DNA from: Bicyclus anynana
Lineage: Eukaryota; Arthropoda; Insecta; Lepidoptera; Nymphalidae
Direction: 5' to 3'
Assembly (NCBI RefSeq): GCF_947172395.1
Contig: NC_069100.1
Coordinates: 13,668,109 to 13,732,108 of the forward strand
DNA: 64,000 bases
The notes below the pieces were generated by a model that saw only the letters and a list, made by a program, of their open reading frames with translations, was not told the origin of the DNA and did not search any database. Shown here one piece after another: positions 49,101 to 62,200 of this stretch (the first letter of the stretch is position 1; every line of letters begins with the position of its first letter). A program made the position numbers and the translations under genes.

Positions 49101-50540
49101 GTCGCACAGGAACTCAATAAATAACTATAACTAATACTATAATAATTTGTTACTGTATCATCAAAATTATGACACAATACCGTATCTAGGAATAGGGATG
49201 GTAAAATCAAACGTCAAAATAAAGTTTCCAAATATAGACATGCTGTTTTTAATTTCAATAATACTTTTTGTTTTTAGCATACAATTTAAATTATTTTTGG
49301 TCAACATTCAGCATCTTCAGTACGAGATGGCACATCGCAAACTGAGCTTTATTAAAATTTCTGTAGGTTCATTTTACAATGGCGATGCGAGACTCGTCTC
49401 GACTGGTATTTATCCGAGATATGCGATCTCGTACTGACGACACCTACAGTTTTCGATTTGGGGGTCGCCCTGGCCGTGGTCGTCCACGAAGCAAGCGGGC
49501 ATTACAGAAGCTGAAAACTAAGTTCGGGCCCTATTTCTGTATGACTTTTGGAGCTGCTGTAAATGTTGAATTTAGTTTCGTGGCGTGCTTGTTTTCACAT
49601 GAAGCTACCCCGTAGGTAATCAGCTCTCGAAGCACGCAGTCATTTTGAAATTACGTCAAAGTAAAAATATATCTAATAAACTTTGTTATAAAGTTTAGAT
49701 TCTGATAACAGTGCGAATAGAAACAGTAGTTAGCAAAACACTACTTTAGAACCATATATAGGCCTGACCAGAAAAATAAGAAACCTTGATTGAGGCTACC
49801 AGAAGTTCTGTTTAGCAGTCTATGCTTAATATGCTTGTAGAAGAAATCATCTCAATGGACTAGAACTCACGAGTCAAGCCATTTCCATAACATGGAGATT
49901 TTTTTATTTATCTGGTCAGCCTATACAGTAGTAGGTAGTCTTAATCCGTTATACAAGGATTTTATTCGAAAGCGACGAAGTCACAGTAACACAAAAATGT
50001 AATATAATATCTCAAAATAATTGTATTGTAGTGTCATAGAGAAATAGAGCCAGGGCTCCCCGAGTGTTGAGCGTCCACCGTCTACGAAATTCGCTAAAGC
50101 ATTAAAATATATTGATTCGAGTACGTATAACCAATTACGTAAATAAATTAGGTACATGTGTTGTAGCTCAACGTAACAATAACGAGCCTATGAACAAGGC
50201 CCCGGACGGGTGTTTAAACTATTCGGGCACACTACAGAAAAATATTTTTTTTTGGATTCAGTATCATAACTGTAGTGTTGTGAAAATTAAATTATTATAC
50301 TTATTTCATCAAATAATATATTAGTTTACGTAATTGGGAATTTATATTATACTACGTATGTACACTCTATAATGGACTTTTATAATTTGGTCACAAGAAT
50401 ACACAACGCACCCAATCTATCTGTAAAGGCTTAATTTATCTCCACACACAATCTGAATCAAAATGAGCTAGCACTCTTTAAGTCCTGTTTTTTGTGTCCT
50501 ATATCTGAATATAACTTAAAGACAGGTTTTAAAAATCGCA
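49101..50540 (+). other. Intergenic, no gene seen
   Basis: A 78-codon frame at 49379-49615 has an Arg/Gly patch (GGRPGRGRPRSKRA) but no start context or homology that I recognise. Confidence 0.5.
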
Positions 50541-50896
50541 GCCCTCATTCGTTCGAGAGTTTTTTTAACTGACGTTAAAAAAGCGTTCAAATATAGTATG
50601 GTGTTAAATGAAGGTCTATTTCCAAGACCAAAAATTGAAAATGCAACACAGCTCGAAAAAAAAACGCCGTGTTTTAAAAACGCTGTCGTGTGAACAATAT
50701 ACTTGGGAATGCATTTCTTGTAATTGGAAGCTTTTTTAACTTCTAAAAGCTCTCGTGTGAATGAGGGCTCAGCGTTTAGCCTTCGTACGAGAGCATTTTC
50801 AATATTTGGGCGTTAGAAATAAACTTCATTTAAAATCATACTATATTTAAACGCTTTTTTAACGTCCGCAAAAAAAACTTTGTTCCGGATGAGGGC
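50541..50896. mobile_element. MITE with GCCCTCATTC ends
   Basis: GCCCTCATTCGTTCGAGAGT and AACGTTAAAAAAGCGTT-like phrases on the left are inverse to ATTTAAACGCTTTTTTAACG and CCGGATGAGGGC on the right. Inner palindromes repeat the end (GTGTGAATGAGGGC). Confidence 0.75.
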
Positions 50897-53235
50897 TTAG
50901 TGTGGTTATCTTTTGAAGATTTGCTTTGATTTGATTTGATTTGCTTTGATCTTCCTAAGGAGATGATTTGCTTTTTGAAAGGAGTATCTAGTACTGTGAC
51001 TTTGGCCCTTTGCCTAGTTTGTGTCACAAATCGCCAGATTATAGTTCTGATGATAAATCTGTAGATAGATCTGATGTAACTGGCGAAATCTAGAAGTGGT
51101 ATCTGGGTACAGGATACCCGATAATACCACATGTGCGTGGTACTCTAAATTTTTGGAGTCACGTTTACAGGTGGATGAGAGCTCAATTTAGGAAATTACG
51201 ATTTGTATGTTGATATACAATGAATACAAGATACATTACAATCGCAACTATCCCGTAACCTTTACAGATAAATAGGATAAACATTGATATAGTAGACGGT
51301 GGAATATTATAGCGGTTTCACATTGCCAGCCCTTAGCAGATTCACTGCAGTTTAAGTTACTTTTGACTTGTGAGGCCTTTTTTGACCAATCAAAATTTTA
51401 TATTACGATATATTTTAAGCGCGAGTTAACGTAGTTGATTTAGGATCAATAATTTTGGTGATTCTACAAAATTTTTCGATGACCTGAATTGGATCTGTCG
51501 AAAAATAAACAACACTGAAAAAATAGGGATTTTGAATGCCAAATCACGATTTATTTGAGAGTTATAGCCTTGATTTCAGGATTGGATGTGTTATTTGAGA
51601 GTTATAGCCTTGATAGAGAACACAAGTATCTACTATTAAATACAGCCTGTTTTATTATTATAGAGCATAGAATCCAAACATTAGATCAAAAAACCTCATA
51701 CAGCAGTGAACCTGTTAAATCTAACATTAGCAAGTTAAAAATTCAAAACGTTATATTCGACACGCATCATATTTAAAATTTCTAAGTGTGACACACGTGA
51801 CTTGAGAATGTAAAGAAAATAGTCAGACATTGGATCAATCTAAGCTGATGGCCGTGACCAATGCCATAGTTGTTCGAAGTGAGGCACACACACTAAAACT
51901 TGTTATATGAAATCATGATGCACATAACGTTCCGAATGTTTGATGTAATACACATATAGACAACAATACTACTTTACAACCTTGATACACCTGAGTCGAA
52001 CTGTCATATCACAAGATTTCTCTTTTTTAATCTGCATTAAGAATCGTGGCCGTTACCCTACGCTTACACAGATTATGATAAAGTTTATTAGTTACAATAT
52101 ACACATTGACCCACTTTGTTCGTACATTTATAAAAAAAGAAAATGTCGACTTGAGATTTTTTTACCTAATATATATTCTCAAGCGCCGTTAGGAGTTCAT
52201 TAAGAAAATATTCGAAAAAGAACTTCTACATTCAACTATATCAATTAATGTTACTAAAACTAAGATTTTAACTTTTTTTTAATAATTTACAAAATTTACA
52301 ACCTTAAAACTAGATAGTAACTAGTAGTACTAACTATCGAAAAAAAGGAAAAAATATTTCATATACATAAAAAAAGAAATTAACTTAGAGAACCGGCGGT
52401 ATTCGTAATTTTATTTCGTCTAAACTAGCGACATATTATGGAAACGTGCAAATTCATTCCACTTTCAATGACGCAAATTTCAATAGACAATCGAATTAGG
52501 AAGCGAAAATTCACAAGACGTGAATTCGAATCTCGACAGTTCTACAATACGTAAAACAAACATATAAGTAATAAATCTAAGTAGAAAAAGCCTTTTGTAA
52601 GACATATAAGCCTAGCGATATAGGCTGTCATAGTACCACCCCTAGCATAAACTTCGATATAACTACTAACAAAATTGGTTTTCGATCGTGTAGTCAAAAC
52701 GACAGAAGGCTATTAAATAACAGTAGGCAATCTGCGTAATCGGACCAGGAATGAGGAAATCCGCAGAAGACCCAAAAAATGGGCAGGGCACATTGTTGAA
52801 AGAGCCGATGGACGTTGGCATCCCTAGGTGCTGGAATGGCGATTCCCCACTAGGTAGACCGAGAATCAATTCCAATTAGATCTCTAGTTTTACTAACCCT
52901 GGCCCTAACAATGCGGTCCTTCGAGCCGGAGCATAATCGAAAAATGTCATGCTAGGGGAAGCAACGCTACACAATGTCTTATAAGCGTAACAAGACAAAG
53001 CTATGCGTTAGAAAGAGATACCACTCTAATATCTTTGAACTTTTCCTAGCAAGTTACAAAAAAAAACAACGTTTTCTTATCCTATTTAATCTGTTTAATG
53101 GTTTAGGTACGCTATAACGATAAATTGACTAACTATATCTAATTTATGAAGATGAACTAAAAATCGACTAAACACTTCACGACGTATTCAGGAAAGAGGC
53201 ACTTTGCGTTCACCAAAAACATTTCTTGCAATATG
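50897..53235 (+). other. Intergenic AT-rich sequence, no gene seen
   Basis: A short direct repeat, GAGAGTTATAGCCTTGAT, occurs twice at 51556-51615. Nothing else recognised. Confidence 0.5.
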
Positions 53236-53312
53236 GCATGTATGTATGTATGTATGCATGGATGTATGTATGTATGTATGAATGTAAGTATGAATGTATG
53301 TTTGTATTAAGG
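53236..53312 (+). repeat. (ATGT)n microsatellite
   Basis: About 17 units with a few substitutions (ATGC, ATGA, AAGT). Confidence 0.92.
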
Positions 53313-53626
53313 TATGCGAGTATTATAGTATTATTATATGTTTTTTTTACGATTCTGTCACTCTCATCTCAATATACTTTAGAAAAAAAAAACATCCAAT
53401 ATTAGCCAATCTATTTCAAAAAGTCTTTTTAAATTTGATGTATGCATGCAAACAAATATAATTATAAGCAGTTTTAGGGTTCCGAACGTACGTAGTACAA
53501 AAACGGAACCCTTATAATATTACTCGCGCACATTTTTATTCTATTTATGGTCGAAAATGAGTTTCTTTTTCAAACATAGATATTAGACAGTGTGTGGATT
53601 GGCATGTGTGTAAAAATTCAATAACT

Positions 53627-53955
53627 TTTTTTTTTTTAATCTTTACAAGTTGGCCCTTGACTACAATCTCACCTGATGGTAAGTGATGATGTAGTCTAAG
53701 ATGGAAGCGGGCTAACTTGTTAGGAGGAGGATGAAAATCCACACACCTTTCGGTTTCTACACGGCATCGTACCGGAACGCTAAATCGCTTGGCGGTACGT
53801 CTGTGCCGGTAGGGTGGTAACTAGCCACGGCCGAAGCCTCCCACCAGCCAGACCTGGACAAATTAAGAAAATCTCAATCTGCCCAGCCGGGGATCGAACC
53901 CAGGACCTCCGTCTTGTAAATCCACCGCGCATACCACTGCGCCACGGAGGCCGTC
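53627..53955 (-). mobile_element. Complete tRNA-derived SINE
   Basis: On the minus strand: tRNA head starting GACGGCCTCCGTGGCGCAGT, A box TGGCGCAGTGGT (53933-53944), B box GGTTCGATCCCC (53888-53899), then the body and an A-rich tail at the left end. The only apparently complete copy here; fragments at 2883, 24758, 35510 and 46776. Confidence 0.92.
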
Positions 53956-56158
53956 AACTACTGCTGACGTAATCATGTCGTCAAAAATATGCAAAGCAAA
54001 GACTAGTGTAATAATATAATATAAATAGTGTAATGTTCCAATAATGTTTGTATGAGTAAAGTATGTTACTTATTGTAAAGGATACGGGAACACGAGAACG
54101 GTGAACGCGCAGCTTATGACTTTACTCGAGTGGGCGGTCAGTAATAGTAAAATTAATTAATTCTATGAAAATAATTATAATTAATTTAGTAATTATTTAC
54201 ACAAAATTAATTAATTTAATTATCAGAAATCGGACACATTTGTTCACGACTCATAACCATTCCTTAATTATTTATTTTTTTATACATTTTCCTTTTATTT
54301 TATATTTAACTTAAATCTAACTCGTCATTATCATAAGAATCGTCACTTCAAATGTATAAAGTACTATACAGTTTTATTAAATAGGCTATACCATTAATTA
54401 AATTTAATATTTTTTTTTAATAATATAGAAGATTAATTTTATGATAACAATTTATTGCTTTTTTAGTTAGCCACCCCACGTAACGTTAGGTTCATCATAA
54501 TTTTAAAAGTACAGTTAAGATTTTTTTATAGTAATGAAAAAAAAAACGAAATTAATGATTAATTGGGTTGTAATTTAATCAAAAAAATAAATACACATTA
54601 ATTTAATAATAATTCAAATAAAAAAGCCATACCTAGGTACGTCATTAATTAAAATAGAGACTTAACTGTATAGTGGTTGTTCACAGCCACACGTAACTAT
54701 TACAAACAAATAGTTATTTGCTATTAAAAAAGAAATTAATTGTAAAATAATTATAGTCAGATGCTTTTGACTTTAAATTCTATATTACTCGTAGTACTCT
54801 GCCAGTTAAGGTGTTTACTCTGTGTAAAAAACTTCAAGAAACCGTTTTTTTTCATTGGCTATTTAACATGTAGACAGAAAAGTAAATAGACGAATAATCA
54901 CATTCCCTCGAAAAAAAGAACAACTGCATGGACTTTGTGTATAAACACATACGCGTGCCGTTTTTTTAGGGGCGTTCACTATATTTGATAATTGTCAATT
55001 ATTAATTGGAAGTAGTATGTTTACCTAGATATGTAGTCCGGAACCAATTATGAAATCACTGAACATAGGTTCGGCGAACCTATGTTACGGTTAGTCTGCC
55101 ATGATCTGCCAAATGAGTTAGTAATCCTGTTGTCAAACGCTAACACAGAGAATACTAAAATATCGTAAAAAAGTTGTAGTGTTTATGGATAGAAAATTAT
55201 AAATACGCTATTCATATTATAAAAATGTATATAATAATAAATAATAATGGTGTAATTATAATAATGCGTATAATAATTGTATTATAATAAATGTATTATA
55301 ATAATGGTGAAAAAAATCATTTGTGATAATTAAAAATTCATGTAATGGTGAAAATTAAAAAAATATATAATGGTGAAAAATAAACATCGACAGCCCAGTG
55401 AGAATGTCGATGTTGTAGAGTTACAGTTTTGGCCACTGGGGCAGAGATTATTGTCGCAACTGGCACTATACCTTTTGACTTACAACGACACGCCGAACTA
55501 TCGTCTATTTATTTATCTGTCTACGATTTCATATATAATATCCACATAATATAAAACCGAGTAGTTAAACTAGTGTGTTTACATTGTAGTTCAAGATATT
55601 ATTTAATTTGCAATATACGCACATCGCACAAACTAGATTTTTTTATGTGTCACGAAATTTGTGTGCAGTACTTCACCTAATATTATTCTAATCAATGAAA
55701 ATCTCTTAATAATAGTTATTGTGTGATTGTAACTTTTATTACAAAGCAATATTTCGCGCTTTGAAATAAAATACATTTGGTTTGTTGAGCATTTGATGTG
55801 TGTATTTGGGTTTATTTGTCATTTTCGGTATGTTCCATAGCCAAGCTTAAGTTTTATTTTTCCCTCGCCCTGATACAAATACAAATTTGGACGTACGTAT
55901 AATATTTATTACGTCACAGATAGATGGCTAGGAAATCGATATGTAATTAAGCTTATACGTAAGCAAATATTCAATTAACGTTATAATATTGCTATTTGGT
56001 CCTTAAACTAATTTCACTCATTGCAGCAGTTAAACATTTGTCGTTAGATATGTTCGCGTGATACTTTTAACAGTAGATAATATGAAATGGTTTTTATTAG
56101 AAAGCCAGAAGTTTTTTTTAACAAGTTATGCATGGTTTCATTCTCCACTTTATCAAAT
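53956..56158 (+). other. Intergenic AT-rich sequence, no gene seen
   Basis: ATAATAATGGTG-type simple repeats at about 55220-55385. No open frame worth naming. Confidence 0.5.
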
Positions 56159-56331
56159 ACTAGCTGACGCCGCGTGGTACCCGTTCCCGTAGGAATACGG
56201 AGATAATATATAGCCTATACCCTTCCTCGATAAATGGGCTATCTAACACTGAAATAATTTTTCAAATCGGACTAGTAGTTTCTGAGAATAGCGCGTTCAA
56301 CCAAACAAACTTCAGCTTTATAGTATAGATC
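56159..56331 (+). repeat. GACGCCGCG dispersed repeat, copy 3
   Basis: TAGCTGACGCCGCGTGGTAC (about 15 bases shorter than copies 1 and 2 at GGTTTCACCCGCG), GGAATACGGAGATAATATAT, GATAAATGGGCTATCTAACA. Confidence 0.8.
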
Positions 56332-56538
56332 ATGTATCACGTCCAAGGTAAAACGAAATCTTCACTAAACAACGCCACAAAACTAAATTGCGCCAGTGGT
56401 GCCAAACGTCCTAATTCGAAATCGCGCAGTGGAGAATTAGTTATATGAGTAACAACGTTAAAAAATGCAAACTTCTTTAAACACCTAGAATCCATGGCTA
56501 ATGGCTAAATTAATTAATTTTTCTTTTCCATTACATAT

Positions 56539-56632
56539 AGTGCGACATAAAAGAGTAGAAGTTAATAAAAATGGAACTAATGAAATCGCAGTGTGGAAAC
56601 ACTTTATTTGCTGTCATTATCACAAAGATCTT
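56539..56632. repeat. Solo end of the TIR element family
   Basis: AGTGCGACATAAAAGAGTAG, AAGTTAATAAAAATGGAACT, TGTCATTATCACAAA: inverse of the right end of 46054-46541. The rest is missing. Confidence 0.75.
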
Positions 56633-57149
56633 TTAATCAATTAATTAATGATGGTTTTGTTGATAATTTTATCAGATTGCATGACTGATGATATTCTTTA
56701 TTTTTTTTTTTAGATAAAGTGACTTATTTACAAAGTTGTCACTGGCAGGAAAATGCCCGTCACGTCACAGACAGAGAAGGAAATAGACGCGTAGAGAGCA
56801 TCCATTGTTTTCTCTAAAAAAAAATTACGAAGAATTCTCCTTTTTTTGAAGTCGGTTAAAACACATACAGTCTATGCATAAGGACAACTTATGCATAGAC
56901 TTTGTAAAGAAAAGGGACAAGTCGGTAATCGATATGATATGGAGGTAATCGAATTCGATATTCGGTGTCCAGAGGTACCTATGGCCGTTATTGCAGACTT
57001 TCTGAAGTCTCAACAGCTCAACGGTAAGTGTGGTCGAACTCACCGAGGAAGGTGGTTCGATCCTCGCCCCGTTGGTTTGTCGTACCCACTCCTAATACAT
57101 TCCCAATTAAAATAGGCACGTAATCTACGAATTTAACAAAATATCACAA

Positions 57150-57345
57150 TAACAACTTTAGCTTGGCAACTTCGTTTGTAACACTCCCGATGATCCAGGC
57201 GGGCCGGGGGGAGTGTAGCGATGAATGAAAAACCCACGACTGATGCATCCACTTCCCCCCGTCACCCGCATATCACGAACTTGCCAGACTATATAGCTCT
57301 CATTTATTTTTATATCTTTATTATTATCGCACTATACATACATAT
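57150..57345 (-). repeat. GC-rich dispersed repeat, inverted partner of 38445-38650
   Basis: GGCAACTTCGTTTGTAACAC, TGTAGCGATGAATGAAAAAC, CCACGACTGATGCATCCACT. Confidence 0.8.
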
Positions 57346-59049
57346 ATTATAGACCACACGCGTTAAAAACCTTTCATAATCTACTATCGGAGTATCACAA
57401 ACGATTATAAGATATAATGTATACACGTAAAGCATAGCGCAACCAAGCTAGCTCTCGTATTAATTCTCTCGGCGGTACTTACAATTATTAATTACCTCTT
57501 AATTATTATTATAATTAATACATGTCAAGATATTGGACCGTAAATCTAATCATAAACGAGCAAGTCTTTATAAACATTTCGTAATCTCGAGTTAGATGTA
57601 AAAATTGTAATAGTTTTGGTAATCTATTTATTCGGAAAACGCAACATTATTTAGATAAGTAATATATATACTTTGTAAGTATAGTAATATATATATATGA
57701 GTCAGCAAACCGGAATATTTAAATAACATGAAATTGCAAAATGCCATCAAGCATTTCAGAATCATAAATAAGAATTTTATAAAAAAAATAGCGAAGCTTC
57801 GTCGCTCAGAATAAATCAATTTATAATAAGGAACTCAAAGTTGACATTTTGTTTTCCCTCTCCTACGGGAACAGTGCTGATTTTCGGACTAAAAAATAAT
57901 TAATGTCCTACCGCGTCGTATGAAATTTTGCCAAGTTAAATTGAATTCATCCAATAGCTACGGATACTGATAGACAATAATTAAAAAAAAAAAAACATTT
58001 TTGGCTACAGTTTCGATTATAAAGTGACCTCAAAAAAAAATCTTCCAATGTGTTATTTCCACATCGCCTAAAAGTACCGAGATACCATATAAAAATAAAT
58101 TAATTTATGACACAAATGTCACAAAAACAAATCGTACTATCACTGCATAAACCCTAAGATTATTGCATTCCGTAGAAGACACGCCTATATAACAAATTCG
58201 ACAAAGCACAAGTCGCGCTGCGATTTCAAAGTACGCACCTACCCTAACATCCGTTTCTAACAGAACAAAGCGGGTTCAATGTTGAATCAGTCAATCAATT
58301 GGGCTAGAACATTTTGATAAATATAAGTTACATCCAAAATGCAGGCGCTATATTATTTAATTTCATTTTGAATAATTTTATATATATACACACAAGTTAT
58401 TGATTCAAAGAAACATAAAAAAATGAATTTCCCATATATTTACAAACATATTTTTTTTTTGTTTAGTACTCACGGACATGTTTCATCATTTAAATATACA
58501 TATTGTATATTATATTATATATATTTTACGGGCAGTTACCATATTGACTGACGTATCAGTTTATTAGCAAATATTAAAGTTTGCTAGTAACACATTTAAT
58601 TAAAACGTCAAAATCAAAATTATAGGAAAGTATATCTAGGTTATTTGAACTTGGCGCGTCAATACACGTATACTGAGCTTGTATCGATAGAGCTCAAGCT
58701 CACTTGAAATGACATCTTGAGCTCCTTCAAACACTGCACAAGCAGAGCGTGTAATGATTATGTGCCAAAAAAAATCTAGATATACATTGTGACATTGTAA
58801 TTCAAATTATTAAATGACGAAACTATCCTAATTTAGTCGGTGAACGATGAACTTTTTTTTAAAAATAATATTTTAGACAAAGAAACATCGGTCAAATCCA
58901 TCTGTTTTTCAAAACAAGTTATACCGTTTACCGACATTCAAAGAAACGCCCAAAGCGATAATCACCTTTACAAAAAAATACCGGTAAATAAAAACGTAGA
59001 TGAACGTGTAACGTATTATAGTATGCAAAACAAATGTAGTGTAATACCG
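57346..59049 (+). other. Intergenic AT-rich sequence, no gene seen
   Basis: Simple AT-rich sequence with no recognised repeat. Short open frames only. Confidence 0.5.
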
Positions 59050-59229
59050 TTATTCAAACGTTAATAACATTATTCAAACGTTAATAACAGTATTCCAATG
59101 TTAATAACATTATTCAAACGTTAATAACATTATTCAAATGTTAATAACATTATTCCAACATTAATAACATTATTCAAATGTTAATAACATTATTCAAATG
59201 TTAATAACATTATTTAAACGTTAATAAAG
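59050..59229 (+). repeat. Nine-copy 20-base tandem repeat
   Basis: Unit TTATTCAAACGTTAATAACA, nine units, varying mainly at positions 6-11 (TCAAACG, TCCAATG, TCAAATG, TCCAACA, TTAAACG). Confidence 0.95.
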
Positions 59230-62200
59230 TTACTACAGTACATTGACTGAATGAAAGCTATTTTAAATTAGAACTACCCACAAACTCGCTACTTTTCGTA
59301 TATACGGGTGTTTAGAAATAAAAGGTACATATTTTTAGCAGCGTGGGTACACCAAATTGATTTGCAACAGCTACATTTAAACTATGTTTTGCATTACGGG
59401 AAATTAGCATACATAAATATTGAGATCCCGTACTGTATTTAAAACAGGATGAAATCGAAGCCATTAGCTACTTTGTTTCTTCTTCATTGTTTTACAGGTT
59501 TTTAATAAACATAAAAATATTGATTATTAAATTAATGATTTTACAATTACTACATTCAATTATGAATAAATATAGTAAATTTTCATAGCAAGGTAATTTA
59601 GTAATAGTTAACTGGACACTTTCACAAAATTAAAAAATGTTTATTGTAATACTTTATTTTTTTTTAAAAGTAAAATTACAAAGAAATATCCATACAATTG
59701 TATATAAATTTACTTTTGGAACACATGAAGTCAGGTTAAATAAAATAACTTACGCGTCGAATGAAGAACCTATTGAATTTTTTTAAATCAATAATTACAA
59801 TAACAGACAAAGTAGCTAACACCTTCGAAAACACCCTGTCGCACGTGACAGAACGAAACGAAAAAAAAAAAAACAATAAACCGGTAGTTACACTACACTA
59901 GTGAGGTCCGTTTGTTGCAGGAACGCCGACACACGTCGCGCTTGACGTCATCACTTGCCCAGGTGCCCGTTGCCAAGACTGTCGACCTGTGAATACGAGG
60001 CACGTTGAATGCGCACAGCCGTGTGTCGTCGTTCCTAGTGAGGCTAAACGGCGAGCGGGGTGTAAGGCTGACATCGTATAATTCGTATTGGTTATATCGG
60101 TATTTGTTTGTAACCGTTATATCGTAAAATGTGTAACAGTTATATCGATATTTGTAACTATTTTATTACGTCACTAAGTAGCAATGATTTGTATCTAAAC
60201 TAATATTTAGAGGTAAGATTTGATTTTGTAGTTTTGTTCGTTTTACGAATATGCTCACAATCTACTGGACCGATTTTAAAAAAATCTTTTACCACTGATG
60301 ATAAGCCACATTACTAGCAAACATTGGTTAGTTTTTTTCTCCGTATATATACGGGAATGGGAACTATGCGAGTGAAACCGCGGTTGTCTGCTAGTATCCT
60401 ACAATTCTATAGTACAGATACTGGTACGATATGCATTTTATAAATTTGTAACTATTTTATCAGTGTGCATCTTTAAATGTATTTTATTTAAATTATATAG
60501 CCTAGTAACAATTATATATGTATGCATAATAAAATTTGTAACGATTTGATCGTTATTTATGTTAAAATCTATATTGTAAGAATTTTCGATAGCTGTTTCA
60601 GTAATATAATAGTTAACAAGAACATCACTAATTTATGCATTTTTTAGAGTTTGTAAACAAGTTTTTTTTATGACTCGTTCATTACATTTGTTTAAATGAA
60701 TTTATAAATTTTAATAAAATTTTGATAAAGTGTTTAATCAAAGTAACAAAAATATTTTTTAACAACGTAAACTTTTGGCAACAGTAGATTTAATTGAATG
60801 TTAAATAGTTTAAAAAGTCCATTTTTTAAATTAACAAATATGATTATAGATATCAGCCTTTGTAATGTGCTAAATGTGTCAACTTTTTGCACCCATATTA
60901 TTGAAATCAAGTTTAGCCAATAATTTAAAGTAAAATTTACAAAAACAAAAATAAACACTTTACTTATTTAAACAAAAGTGCATTCTAATTTTTCAACATA
61001 TTTTTAATAAAATTATAGACATAGTAAATTCAAAGAGGCGATGTATTAAATTCAGTGAATGTTTTTTTGTTGATTTCAAAATTATGCGTGTGTGAGTTAA
61101 CACATGTTTGCAACAACCATTAGTGTGTTATCCGACTTTACCAAAAGGTGAAAATGTACCACCGCCGCACGTTTTCACTGTCAAGCAATATAACTTACAA
61201 ATTGAACTTTATCGAATTGAAATAAGGTGCAAATTGTAAGGAATTGCCCGATGGTGATATTATTTATAGCTGGGATTGCTTTAGCCATGTCATACGATTT
61301 TTAAGATTTATTTCGATTTTAAAGCAATCCGAACTATAAAATGAAGCTTCCCGCCACCTTCGAAAGCAAAAAGACCCCCAGCGGTTATGTGGTGAAAGTT
61401 TGCATCCCAGCCTTGGTTACCGTTCCAAAAAATGTATATATTTTGAAAAAGTAACCCTTAGCCCCACAGGACACGATATACACAGCTGCGCGCAAGCTAT
61501 TATTCAGCCGTTATCCGAAAAAAAATAACAGCCAAGTAATAGAGGGAAAAATTAAAATAAAAACAGGTGCCATAGAAACCATGTGAAAAAAAAGAATGTG
61601 TCAAGCCACAGTAATTCACACATGCAATGACGTTTCATAATTATATAACGTCATAGACAATAATTGTACAAGGGTTATGTATAAATTACCAGGAAATTAT
61701 TGGTACAGTACATTAAATTCGGTTGTACTCAAATTACTAATAAATATTTTTTTATTGAAATGCAACATAATTATATTCTTTTTAGATACTTATGTCATAA
61801 TAGAACATTTGTGTACAGCCGAATTATCATAAAAAGACCAATTTTGTTCAGCAACTGTCTTTTGATACACATTTTTGAATGACGAATCTAATCGTTTCAA
61901 AGTCTATAATCACAAAAAGATTTGCATATATGTTTCATACTCGATTATATTTGCTAAATAAATAATACCTTAATAATTAGAATTTACCCTGCAAATACAT
62001 TTGTTATGTACAAATGCATGCATATTTGACCTTTTCCATCTTAGACTGCATTGTTGGTTGGGAATTTAAGAAAAAAGTAAAGCATTGGATATGAAAAATA
62101 AACTTCAATACGATTCACAGTGTGATGTTTAATTTGCAAAGAAAAAAAACAATTCAAAACTTTTATTATTAATAAAAAATAATAACTAAAGAGTCATCTT

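Noticed and set aside
49379..49615. Arg/Gly-rich small open frame resembling an RNA- or DNA-binding tail
   Set aside because: Single short frame in repeat-rich DNA with no splice support or homology that I recognise.
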